64,000 nt of DNA from Tigriopus japonicus. Taxonomy: Eukaryota > Arthropoda > Copepoda > Harpacticoida > Harpacticidae. How positions within the stretch are numbered: position 1 is the stretch's first letter; each line of letters starts with the position of its first letter. The stretch lies in assembly GCA_010645155.1 (NCBI GenBank), contig CM021314.1, positions 9,384,822 to 9,448,821 of the forward strand, read 5' to 3'. Made by a program: the position numbers and the translations under genes. The notes beneath the pieces are model-generated. The model worked only from the letters and a program-made list of their open reading frames with translations. It had not been told where the DNA came from and did not search any database. Positions 36,930-47,900 of the stretch are shown here, piece by piece.

Positions 36930-38267
36930 ATGGTTAGAATAAAGTCTCATCAAATAAGACTAAGACGAAACGACTTCAATTCAAGAAAGAATCGAGCATC
37001 GTCCTACCAAGATTATTACAAGACCTTTTTGCACAACCAAGACACAAAAACAGAAGAGTATTGTTGCGCCGCTTGCGAAGAAACCAAATTCCAAACGTGT
37101 TCCACGGACAGCGAAATGGAAGATTTAGATGACATCGGTCTTCCAATGGAGGAAGCCAGGTATCAATCCCTAAATTCAGAGCCTGGATGCCACTGCCATG
37201 ATTGCGAGAAACAATGCTCCATGTGGTCAAATAATTCTTCAGCCATTTCATTATCAAGCGGTGGATCAACTAGTGACGTTCCTTGCCTCAGAGATCCGAA
37301 CTCAAAGGTAACTGATCAAATAACCTATTGTTGGAGCGAAAGTGGGGAAGAAGTGAAGCCAACTTGGAACTGCTTGGGGGAAGAAACCAATGAGAAATCC
37401 GTCAGCCTCCCAATACAACCGGTACCAAAGTATTCCGAAGTCAAGCCCCAAATTCTCACCAGTGACCAAAAGCCTTTTAAAAACGCTCCAAATATCCACC
37501 AAGGACCAGAAGAGAATCACGCTTTTCATCCAATGGATCCTAAACCAGAGCCTGCCAAACACGTGAATAATGACGAGTGTGATGTCGAACCAGCAGACAT
37601 TGTCTCAGTATCGTCTGATAGCCTCGACAATTTGAAGAGTGAAGAAGAGAACATGTCTGATCAAGAGGTTCCTCAAACCCAAGCAGCTTCTCAGGTTCTC
37701 AAGCCTAAAAATACCGACAACAAAACCGTTCAAGAATTGTATGATGAAATCCCAGTCTCATCAGGAATATCCTTGGCTGGAGATTTAGAGCCTCTGACTG
37801 TGAGCGATTTTGAAGACGAAAGGGATTCGAACCAAAGTATTGATGATATCCTAAATTGGATATTGAAGTCCGAGTACGGTATAGAACAAACGGAAAACAA
37901 ATGCCCAGATTTCAAGGAAAACGTTGAGAATGTTGAAGACAACTGGTCTCAAGAGGACATTGAGGAGACCCTTCGATGGTTAAGTAAAAAGAGCTTCAAT
38001 CCACCAGTGGAACAAACCATATTAGAAATTCCCAAGGAAGATGATGAATACTTACAGAAGAGGAACAAGACTGAGGATGAAGAGAATACGGTGGCAACTC
38101 GATTAGAGGTCGCCGCCTCAACACCCAAAGAAGATACCGATATTCTATGCAATGATTCTCGATCTACGACCCTTGATCAAAATAAGCCAAAGCCCCGGCA
38201 TAGAATCAAGAAAAGATCCAAACAGCCCATCCGAAATATTGCCAAGCGAAGGAGATTATGTTTTTAA
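36930..38267 (+). CDS. Intronless gene for an acidic disordered protein, 445 aa, likely nuclear
   Basis: I chose the ATG at 36930 (context AACATGG) because the open frame upstream has no earlier in-frame ATG. The N-terminus is basic (MVRIKSHQIRLRRNDFNSRK). Two Cys clusters follow (CCAAC and CHCHDCEKQC), possibly metal-binding. The long middle is acidic and Ser-rich. Two short similar amphipathic helices occur, DDILNWIL and IEETLRWL, each preceded by acidic residues. The C-terminus is strongly basic (HRIKKRSKQPIRNIAKRRR), a bipartite-type nuclear signal. This looks like a regulatory nuclear protein; the family is not recognised. It lies 225 bp upstream of the peroxidase gene on the same strand. 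Confidence 0.66.
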   Translation: MVRIKSHQIRLRRNDFNSRKNRASSYQDYYKTFLHNQDTKTEEYCCAACEETKFQTCSTDSEMEDLDDIGLPMEEARYQSLNSEPGCHCHDCEKQCSMWSNNSSAISLSSGGSTSDVPCLRDPNSKVTDQITYCWSESGEEVKPTWNCLGEETNEKSVSLPIQPVPKYSEVKPQILTSDQKPFKNAPNIHQGPEENHAFHPMDPKPEPAKHVNNDECDVEPADIVSVSSDSLDNLKSEEENMSDQEVPQTQAASQVLKPKNTDNKTVQELYDEIPVSSGISLAGDLEPLTVSDFEDERDSNQSIDDILNWILKSEYGIEQTENKCPDFKENVENVEDNWSQEDIEETLRWLSKKSFNPPVEQTILEIPKEDDEYLQKRNKTEDEENTVATRLEVAASTPKEDTDILCNDSRSTTLDQNKPKPRHRIKKRSKQPIRNIAKRRRLCF

Positions 38268-38368
38268 TGTGTCATTCATTCATTTATAAGAAGTCAGGAT
38301 TTGTAACATTATCTATTTATTCGTGTCAATTGACCTCTGTTCTGTTTGTGTTAGCAATTATAGAGTAA

Positions 38369-38377
38369 ATATAAGGT
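38369..38377 (+). promoter_or_regulatory. TATA-like box of the peroxidase gene
   Basis: ATATAAGG about 120 bp before the start codon at 38493, in the short gap after the previous gene. The position fits a leader of about 90 nt. Not proven. Confidence 0.35.
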
Positions 38378-38492
38378 TCTCAATCTATTCACTTGCCTAA
38401 AAGTCCTCAAAGACACTCATTGAGTAAACACCGGTCATCTGAAAAACAAGTTATCTAGGGCGTCTTTCCACTCAGGATAGTCATTCATAATC

Positions 38493-39992
38493 ATGACTTT
38501 ATCCAAGTCAGTCGTACTATTGTCGTTCTTCCTGGTTTTTGGGCATCCAGTTTCGGCCCAGGTAAGATATTTGAGGGGGATTTAAGTAGATAACGTTTAG
38601 TAGTTTAGTTCTACCGACAATTAAGGAGGAAAATCTAAATCCATCTCAAAAAGGCAAGATAACAATGATACAAAGAATGAAGACTTGAAGTCCATTTAAT
38701 CATGCAGGATCAATGGACAGTCTCTGAGGTTGACGAACTCAAGCTCCTTCTCAGAGCTTTCCTTGAGGAGGATGTGGATCGAGCTCCTGGATGTCTTCGT
38801 TTGGCTTTCCACGATTGTGTTGGTAATTGCTTAGAAATGAACCCCCATATTTAGAACGAAAACTAAGCTAGTTCTCACAGGTTATTGCGATGGTTGTCTG
38901 AATTTCGGAAATCCGGCTAATGGCGGCTTGGAAGATATTTATGCCGAAATCAACGACTTCTACAACAACGTGATGCCTTTGAACGGGAAAACAATGAGCA
39001 GAGCAGACTTTTTCAACCTTGCTGGGATTGTGGCCGTGGACACAACTGTTGACTACAACAACATCAGTTGCGACGAAGGGGGTGATCCCGATTGTATCAC
39101 CATGCCAAAGGTAAGTAACGAGGGGACTTGATTGAAGGGTCTGTTTAAGGTATGAAATGAGCAAGATCGGTTGACTTTTGCAGCCACCTCTTCGGTACCT
39201 TATGGGTCGAAAGGATTGTGCCACTTCTCCAGATACCGAAGACAATCACGAGTTTCCACAAGGTTTCCATAATCATGCTGAAGTCATGGATACCATGAAA
39301 AGGATTTTTAATCTGAATACAAGACAAACCGTGGCCATCTTGGGCGCACATACCCTTGGTGAGATGACACGAGCTGGATCTGGATTCGATGGAAGTTGGA
39401 AAGCCCAGGTTAGAAAAGAGATGCGCAAACAGTATTTTGCAACATTGGAAAACATATTCGTCCGTTAAATTCCAGAGTGATCATAAGTATAAATTCGATA
39501 ACCGGTACTACAAGTTCCTTTTGGATGACAACATCGAATGGACTCACAGAGATGCGAATGAAGGCCGATCTCCTGAAGAAAGGTGGCAATGGACGGGAAA
39601 AACAAACGGAGAAGAGGTTAGAAACACTTCAATTGATCATACGAGGTCATGTTTGGTTTAGAAAATTGCATTCATGTTTATCGATTGCCTTGCAGATTGC
39701 GAACATGTTGGATGCAGATATCGATCTTGTCAAGCTCTTGGACATTGAGGACGAGTACGTGACATCATGTCAATCAGTTTTAGATAATCTTCAAAATTTA
39801 CCTGAATGTTTCACTTTCAGAGGAGGTCACAGCACTTGCAACTTTGAGGATTGTCCGGAGGCCCCAACCAAGAGTATTGTTCAAGAGTATGCTGACAATG
39901 AGGCCGTTTGGGTTCAGGATTTCGCCGATGCTTTCGAGCAAATGACATCCACCGTTCCGGATCCCGATGTTTTGGCTCCACCGATAGCTTAA
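38493..39992 (+). CDS. Secreted plant-type heme peroxidase
   Basis: Seven exons: 38493-38561, 38708-38822, 38881-39110, 39184-39408, 39476-39616, 39696-39754, 39821-39992 (336 residues). Phases agree throughout. The first exon is a signal peptide ending HPVSAQ. The distal heme site reads LRLAFHDC (Arg54, His58). The proximal ligand motif is LGAHTLG (His194). Both are hallmarks of the plant/fungal/bacterial peroxidase superfamily, not of animal myeloperoxidase-type enzymes. It would reduce hydrogen peroxide using a small donor outside the cell. Extra Cys residues suggest disulfides. The intron at 39755-39820 is a choice: without it the frame stays open through 22 extra residues, but removing it gives EGGHSTCNFEDC, which better fits the family as I recall it. 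Confidence 0.88.
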
Positions 39993-40001
39993 TTTTAACT
40001 T

Positions 40002-40007
40002 AATAAA
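40002..40007 (+). terminator. Polyadenylation signal AATAAA of the peroxidase gene
   Basis: It lies 10 bp after the peroxidase stop and 22 bp before the end of the convergent ORC4 coding region. Confidence 0.6.
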
Positions 40008-40028
40008 GGCTCACTCACAAATGCACCA

Positions 40029-43000
40029 CTATGCAGATTCTCTGAATCCAGTTTTTGCCCAGTCACGAAGGTCCAATGGAATGCCTGGGACTTTGTCCAC
40101 CACCTTTGTTAGATCCGTGTCCATAATATCCAGCATGTAATCTTTGTATTCGTTCTGTACTTTGGCTCCTCGGTCTAAAGGCCGGATAATCTCGAGATGA
40201 ATGAGGTTCTCCCAACTCTTCATTATGACGGAACGATCAAAATTTAACATGGAACATTTTTTGTTCACAAAGCTCTTGAATTCGTGAAAGACCATCTCGA
40301 AATTGACATGTCGGTCCATTTTGTTGGCAGCCGTGTTTTTCACGGCCACAGCCAAAGCCAGATCAAGGACAGTCAAACCAAGTAAGAGTTCCTCGTCAAA
40401 ATTGGGCTGCCAAAGTTTCGCCGCCATTTCCACATGCTCAGGGCCAAAAGGGGCCCCATTTGGGTCCGCGGAACATTGGAACAGAGCATCATGTAACACG
40501 CACTTGAGATGACTGATGGATGAATCAATGTCATAGATTTGATTCAAGACTTTCCTTCCCGGTGCATTTGAATCCAGGAAGTTGTCCTTCAGGAGTCTTT
40601 TCCAGGATTTGTCAGGATTGCCAATTTGGGGTGAGAGAAAATGCTGGAAGTACTCCAAGTACCCGTTTAAAGACGTTGGATTGTTGAGATGAATGGATCG
40701 ATGGCAAAACCTGGATTTGACTCGCTTTTCCATCATCTCCACGACATCGATTCTTGGAGTGAGTCCAATGATAATCATGGGCACACCCCGAGATTGAGCC
40801 ATGTCAAATAGGTTGTACAGCAATGTTTGGTTATGGTGCTCGCAAAAGAGATCAAACTGATCCAAGACAAACACGACTGGCTTCGACGACTTCTGATCTC
40901 CGGCTTTGAGGCTGGCCAATAAAAATTCCAAATGGTCGGCGAAAGAACCGAATACCTTCAAAACAAACACGTGATCATTTAATATGAATGATTCTCAATT
41001 TGATCAAAGATGAAGCAAGTGAAAAGCCGTAGAAGATTCCTGGGAAAAAGCACAAGAAAGTTATCTCAAAGTACTTACTTTGTCTCCAACCACGTTGTCA
41101 AGGTGAAGTTGTCGAGTGATCTCTTTCAAGGCCAACCGATCATCCACTTGAAGCCAACCACTAAGTCGAACCACCAAGACGTCGTCTTCGGAGACATTGC
41201 TCTTGGCTCTTTCTTTGGTCACATCAGTCAATACCTGATTCAAAAACGCGGTCTTACCCACACCCACGCCTCCCATAATCAAGACCGAATTGGATTCTCC
41301 ACCATTTAGCGTTCTTAGAATCAGATCTAGATGACGAAGATGAACGTTATTCTAAGACCTTGCCGATTGATTCATGGTCTCTTCAAATGTAAGCAAATGA
41401 ATGGTCTGGCAAGTGTAGCCCTTTTGTCAACGGGTTTGTAGAAGATGCTTAGAAAGTTTCTGATCGCTTTGGAAAACTTATTCAGAAAATCAAAAATCGT
41501 CAAAGGTATCCCTGACGGGTGTAAAGGCGCCTGTCATAATTATTTTTTTCAAACCTTCTTCAACTTCAGTTGAGCTGGCACCTTTTATTAAATCATAGTT
41601 CATGCTAATTGAACCATTTGATGATCAATTTTTATATTTAGATTCTTTCCAAGAAAGGGTTTACTTTCCTGATATATGAGGTGTATGCTATATGCTTTTA
41701 TATATCCAGTATTTAATATAACCAAGAGGACTTACATGTCGAAACTCTTTTTTAACAACTGGAAACAACTCGAAAACAACTGGATTTTGAAAAAATATTT
41801 CAAGCTTTTGTCTGTTAGCAGACTGTTGACAGCAATGATGGGAAAAACCAACCATCAATCACTTTTACGATAGGTTGCTCGGTTACGTATGCCAATAAGC
41901 CTCCCGATTTTATCATTTTCTGTGCAGGTTATTAGAAGGAGATGGCTTTCTTCTATTAGGGGCGCAATACTAAGGGAAACTGGCTACTTAGTATTGCAAA
42001 ATATTGTGCAATGTAAGGGGAACTGGTCAAGTTAAAGCCAGCTAACTCGTGTGAGAAAGATGGAAAGATCAATCTTGCCATCGCTAGCTATCAGACTTTT
42101 CTTCACAACCCAAGATTTGACAGAGTCATCAAATCGTGAAAAAAGCGTCAATATCATTTTCAAATTTGAACTCTTCTGGGCACTATTTGTTTCCGAAATC
42201 GCAAACGTAGGTTGCTTTGAAGTCATCTCAACATTTGCGAGTGTTCTAAAGAACATCATGCATAAAGCTTCTGTAATCATGTATGGACTGTTTCCCGCGG
42301 TAGAAAGTGTGAGTCAGCTGTCATTTACAATCACCTGAAAAGTTTTCTGAAATGCACCTACGCCGAAAGGAAAAGTAGATCCATTTTGACAATGCAGCGC
42401 TCTGCATTTCTGAGCGCCGAGATGTGATGTTCTGAACATAAAACAGCGCTAAAAACATCTACATTCCGTTTATTTGCAAGGGCATTCTTGTAATGTTCCT
42501 CCTCTAAAGTGACTTAAACAGAATAATGAAATACTTTGGTTTATATTTAAACGCAAATAATCTATTGGAAAAAACAAAAGACAAAAATGGTCATGCAATG
42601 TGGTAGAACCTATCTTAAAAGGTTTAATTGGGCCAAACTTTTAATTGATCCGATGTTGATCCGTTATGTAATCAGAAGTTATTTATTTATAGGGCACATC
42701 CCTGATAATGGTTGTTCCATGAAGAATTATGAGTTCCTACCTGTGTTTTGGAAGCCAATGGGATATTTTGGGGTTATCTTTTACTTGAACGGACCTAGAA
42801 AGCGCACGCGTCCAGCGTTTGCTTTGCAAAAGGGACACCTACTGTAGTATGGTTAGCCAAGGAGGAAGTTAAGTTAATGGGTTAGGTTTAAAAAGTTTGA
42901 CTGTTAAAGGTTGACAAATCACGTTAGAAATCTCAAAAGTTCTCAAAAAATGGAGTAAAAACGATACAAAATGCAAAGGTGCTAAGAATGTCTCGAAGAA

Positions 43001-43746
43001 TCACGATTTTAATGGCGCCAAAAATGAAGAGAACCCAATACCGAGTCAACCGTATTTATTGTCCCATGCCAAACAAATAATTACGTAAACACAACAATGG
43101 CGCACCAATGATGAAGAAATAGCAGTTAAAGGAATATCCTTAAGTATAGCTATAGCAAGTCTAAGTGAAATTGATTGACTTAATTAGAAACTATGATCTT
43201 GTATTCAGTGGTTACTCTCCCACTCAAATTACGCACGCTTTTTTCTAAAAAATCATCCTAGCTTTGACCACACATTATAAAGCTTAAGAGTGACTGAACT
43301 TTTTAGACATAAACAAAATCTTTCGTAAATACCTTTACTTTTCCTATGCAACCAACTACTAATTTGTGTGCGTTGCATCACCCTCCAAGACGTGGGGGGA
43401 CCGTTCGTTCGAAGTTGACAGCATTTGAAGTTGAGAACTGCATTTTGAGTCAGTGGCAGCTGACTCACACCTTCTACCGCGGGAAACAGTCCATAGTAAT
43501 CATGCACGGCTTCTAATTTGGATTGTAATAATTCAGCTTAGAGCCAAATGAACCCAAGTCTTCAAAACTATCACGAGAGAGCAATGACTTATCCTGTTGA
43601 CACTCACCTTGGAGATGATTGCGTTCTTCGCGGAATCCCAAAAACGATTTGTCTTCGAGTTCCTCCAAAAGTTGCGTGGCGATCTTTTGAGGAGAAATCC
43701 ATTCCTCATTGGGACGCATTCGCTTTCGAGGAGATCCCACGGGCAT
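40029..43746 (-). CDS. Orc4: Origin recognition complex subunit 4
   Basis: Three minus-strand exons: 43746-43608, 41326-41079, 40955-40029, giving 437 residues, essentially the length of human ORC4 (436). Joins are GT-AG and phase-matched (1, then 0). The first join falls just before the family stretch GESNSVLI, and the second gives LDNVVGDK|VFGSFA. Walker A is GGVGVGKT (65-72). Walker B is VVFVLDQFD (156-164), where the usual Asp-Glu is Asp-Gln (Gln162, codon CAG). The Arg-finger region EKRVKSRFCHR is kept. ORC4 is an AAA+ subunit of the complex that marks replication origins and supplies the Arg finger to ORC1. The acceptor at 43749 before the start ATG suggests a 5' UTR intron. The 2.3 kb first intron contains a transposon-like element. 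Confidence 0.93.
41327..43607. other. First coding intron of Orc4
   Basis: 2281 bp of AT-rich sequence. It contains the 1.2 kb terminal-inverted-repeat element at 42282-43495 and no other recognisable gene. Confidence 0.7.
42282..43495. mobile_element. Transposon-like element with ~42-bp TIRs and 9-bp target duplication
   Basis: The left end (42282-42323) starts TATGGACTGTTTCCCGCGG. The right end (43454-43495) is its reverse complement with two or three mismatches. The flanks carry the direct repeat GTAATCATG (42273-42281 and 43496-43504). A 9-bp duplication is typical of Mutator-like elements, though 8 bp (hAT) with a one-base offset is possible. Short frames inside (42051-42338, 42587-42847, 43253-43507) show no transposase motif, so it is probably non-autonomous. 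It sits in the first Orc4 intron. Confidence 0.75.
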
Positions 43747-43749
43747 CTC

Positions 43750-44979
43750 TAAACCCGTAACCGCAGCTTGGAGTTGGATATCTGATGAAATCCACCGATA
43801 AATGGAAGAAATCTGGCCAAATTCTGCGATTTCTTTTCCGGAACTTAAATGGCGGGAAAGTGAAGCGAGATCAGTGTTGCGTGATATTATGAAAAATAAT
43901 ATTCCAAAGGAACTAAGTTTAAAACAAGAGGACTTGGCCAAGTTTAAGAATTTGTAAGTCAAGGCTGTACTGACAAATGAGAGTAATTGAATAATGAAGA
44001 AAAAATATTCCTTTAAATATTCTAAGATGCATCTTTCGTTTCTTTCTTCATGCAATACCGCTTTCGGTTTTGGTAGACGTGGTCAAAACAAAATTTCATG
44101 CTACCGGCCAAAGTTTCTGTTAAATTTAGGAAAAAAATACCTGCTACCATTGTCAATTACCATTGTCAATAGTGTTATTTAAGAATATTAACTTCTTAAT
44201 ATTTGCACAAATCACTTTTGCTCCAAATGGCTTGAATACTGATAATTCGCAAAGTTGGCTTGGCTATAAATATCAAAAGGTGACCAAACCAAGGAGAAAA
44301 TTAAAGAAAGAAAAGGGCTTGGAGAGAGGAAAAGATTTGGGTTTGAAAAAAAATTAAAGATATCTGTGAAAAAAATGAGCACTCGTGAAATGTGTGCTTC
44401 CATCTACTTCATTATTGTCAAGGCTACATTGAAGCTGTAAGCTAAACCGACAAAAATGGTACTTGCCTTACTTTTAGGCCTTAACATCTAGACTCAAAAA
44501 AAATTTCTAAATAACTGAAGGATATGTTTTTCCCTAAGCACCTTCAAGGAGTTGATGAGCTTCGTTTTGCTTTTTCAGAAACATCGACATTAAGAGCGAT
44601 GGTGAAAAATAAGGTTTTAGTTAGACAATTTAAACGACAGATTCAACAAAAGCAATTAAACAAGAGTAAGAAACACCCTGGCCGTTTTTGTCAGGATTTC
44701 AGTGTTGCCATTTTATCGGAAAGGCTTTATTATTATCAACTCTATCTTCCTCGAAATAACGCGCCAACACCAAAGCACTTCAATTACCTGAACTCTCTCG
44801 CTAAAAGTTACCAGTTCGTTTCATTTTTTTGTCCCAAATTCTTTATTGGTTGAATATTTTTTTGGTTTCAGAACGGATTTGGCCCAAAATGAGAGTTCTT
44901 TTTGGAACCTCTTGTTTGAAAGCTTGTTATTGTTTGGGCAAGCGCTCCAGTGATTTCCGACAAAGAACAGTTTTGAAAA
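43750..44979. other. Region between the divergent Orc4 and THAP genes
   Basis: About 1.2 kb of AT-rich sequence that must hold both 5' regions. The open frame left of the Orc4 start (up to 44055, minus strand) is AT-rich and hydrophobic and does not look coding. No clear TATA box. Confidence 0.4.
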
Positions 44980-47900
44980 ATGCCTCAAAATTGTGCGGCT
45001 TCAGATTGTGCCAAGTTCCATTACAAATTCCGTCGAAGCTTTCACAAATTCCCCAAAGATGAAGAATTACGCCAGAAATGGCTTCAAGCCATGCGTCGAC
45101 CTGATTTGGAGGTGATTTCTGAGGACAAACTCTATCATTTCCAGTTCAGTTTTGTGATCATCCCTTTTATTATCTTTTTTAGGTGACCAAGTACACGAAT
45201 ATTTGCCACGTTCATTTCCATCTCGATGACATCTACTTGAACACGGATCGGATCCAATTGCATGCCAAGGCTGTTCCAGCCCGGTTCCATTTCCCGGAAA
45301 CCGGATGGATCATCACATGGGACAAAGACAACCAATGTGCAATTTCTGACGAGAAATTTGAAAGTCTTAAAGGATCCACCGAGGTACTACATTATAAGCG
45401 AGGATTGGTTGGCCGAAAGGGTTATTTTTTTTAAATCAGAAATCGAATTTTTGCCCATAATACAAGGCGTTTCACTTCAAATCGAGAAACGAAAAACGTC
45501 AAGCCACATGTTGTGGCTTTAACTAATGTAATTGGTAACATATTACATCTAAAATATATTTTCAAATTATTTCATCTCTTGAAACAAGGTTACTGACGCT
45601 GTTTATTCTCTCACACCTCAAAGTTTTCTCAATTTCCCACACAAATGGTTCAGTGACTAATTTGAGACCCGGATGCCTTTCTTCTTCGAATGGGGTCAAT
45701 TTCATAGACGAGGTAAAAATACCGAAATCATGGACAATCAGCGCTGGGGCCTCCCTCCCAGTTTTTTCCGCCTGTCTTAGCTTGGAAAAAGTGCGAGCGG
45801 TTCAGTTAAAGAGTGATTAATCACACTTGTATTAAACCTATCATCAAAATGAGTACAGAATTGACTAGGGTAGAGACATGTGTTAGTCATCAAACAATCA
45901 TTGATATAATTGGCTGACGAAATGCTAGACATTTTGGGATCGAAAATGGTCGTCTTCAGTTCATGACTTCTTATTAGTGATGGCAAATGGATGTATGCCG
46001 TGCTTCTGCCAACAGACAAAAATGTTCTTAGAGAGTGGCAAGCTTCATGCAGAAAATTGTAGACCTTCTCCAAATCATCAACTAAACTTTTTGAGTCCTG
46101 ACCATTCCTTCCTCAAATTTTGGATCATCATTATAGGATGAAATACTGGCTTTTGTACCAAGCTTTTTAAGAGGAGCAATGGAAATGATGAAAAAGAGCA
46201 GACCTAAAATGGAACTTTGTGGAATGCCACTCAAAAATCCTTCAGCCTTAGGATCTGCTTCCTTTCACTAATGAAGCTTTCAATCCCACTCTGGACCTTA
46301 CCCTGCCTCCCACTGTTTGAGTTGATGAAGCAAGACCACGAATAATCCACCAAATATTGGTATTGTCAAGATAAACTATATCAATTTGCTAATGACTTCA
46401 AGCCTGCCAAATGCTAATGACATGTTCTAAATAGTCAATCAATTGGATGATTGTACTAAAATGTGCTCGAAATCTGTGGTGTTCTGAGGGAAATGATATC
46501 AGAGACTTCCAAATATAATCTACAAGCATAGACTTCATGATCTTCTCAAAAAAAAATTGCAAACTGCAGGCCAGGGAAATGTGCTTGTAATTACAAGGGA
46601 AAACATATCTGTGCTTAAAAAGTGCAACAACATGAGCTAACTTTTGTGAGGAGAGAAATTTGCCCTGATCCAGGTTTCAAAAGATTAAGTAGGAGAAAAA
46701 AGGAACAAGAATCTGTCAAATGGCAAGAAGTGACAAATTCATCCAAAGCTAAAATTTGCCATCCCTGTTTCTGAAAAGCTTTGTGCGCCCAACTCTCTTC
46801 AAAAAACGGAAGCGGACGTGTCCCAAAACAAACGTCTGATGTCGCGTATGCACGAATCATTGACTACTTTTTTGAATATTTGGAAAGTGTTCAGGTCCTT
46901 AACAATATGTCAAAGATTCCATATGACATCCTTCACATTTTCTACACAACTTATATGAAGAGGACATCATAGTCAAAAATGCATCCATTCTCAAACCTAT
47001 TTTGTGAGATATTTTATGCAAAAATGACGTATAGCTGAAGATCATCGCATTTAAGTCTAACAGTATCAACGTTTTGTCGTCAATCATTGACCTCTAAAAA
47101 CAGAGGGGTGAGTGGTAATTTTTGAGGGTCGAGCTAACTTCACTGCCATCATGAACAAGGTCATCTACAGGGTGTACCACTTGAAAACGGGACTTGAAAA
47201 TATACTTAAGGTAAAATGTATTTTTCTTAGAAACACCGTTTCAATGAAATTCACCTAGTGGAAACAAGCTTATGCTTCTTTTAATCCTCTCCCACTTCCA
47301 AAATGAGTCTTTGGGGGGCAAGATTATTTTGATATTAGTCATTGGCAGTAAATGTTGCTCCCTTCTTCTTGGGAGCTCAAGTGGAGCTCTTATCCACTTT
47401 CCAATTTCAATGGCTTCCAAGAGAAAGAAAATTGTAAGCTGCAGATTTCAAGTTGCTAAATACAGTTTTCTGCCATTTTTTTTCTAGCTTGACAAATTAA
47501 ATCAAAGATTTAAACTCAAAGAGGCAAAAAAATGGACAAATGCAAGTGACATCAGTATTGCTTTCCTCTCAAATTCTAAGCATTCAAGTTAGTGCCATTT
47601 CATTTGCTATTTTAAGGTTTCCAGCCATTGTTTAAGTCATTTTGAATGTTTTCAAAGTCTTTGAAGGCTTCGTTTTTTCGCCATTAATCTTCAACCCTTG
47701 ACAGTTGGTAATAAAAGCCAATTTTAGGACCTTCATTGCAATATTGACAGCTATATGGACAGATAACAGGCACCGGCAGAGAGTAGAGAGCTAGAAAGAG
47801 TATCATAATGCAGAAGTTATTCCATTGGTATATTTTAGGGCATTTTCATTTACTTTAGTCATTTTCATATGGCACACCCTGCAGAAGCACTTTCCGAGCT

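Noticed and set aside
38493..39992. Bacterial contamination as source of the peroxidase
   Set aside because: The gene has several short spliceosomal introns and lies between clear animal genes.
43747..44055. Upstream extension of the Orc4 first exon frame
   Set aside because: AT-rich, hydrophobic and unlike ORC4. An acceptor lies just before the chosen ATG, and starting there gives the family's normal length.
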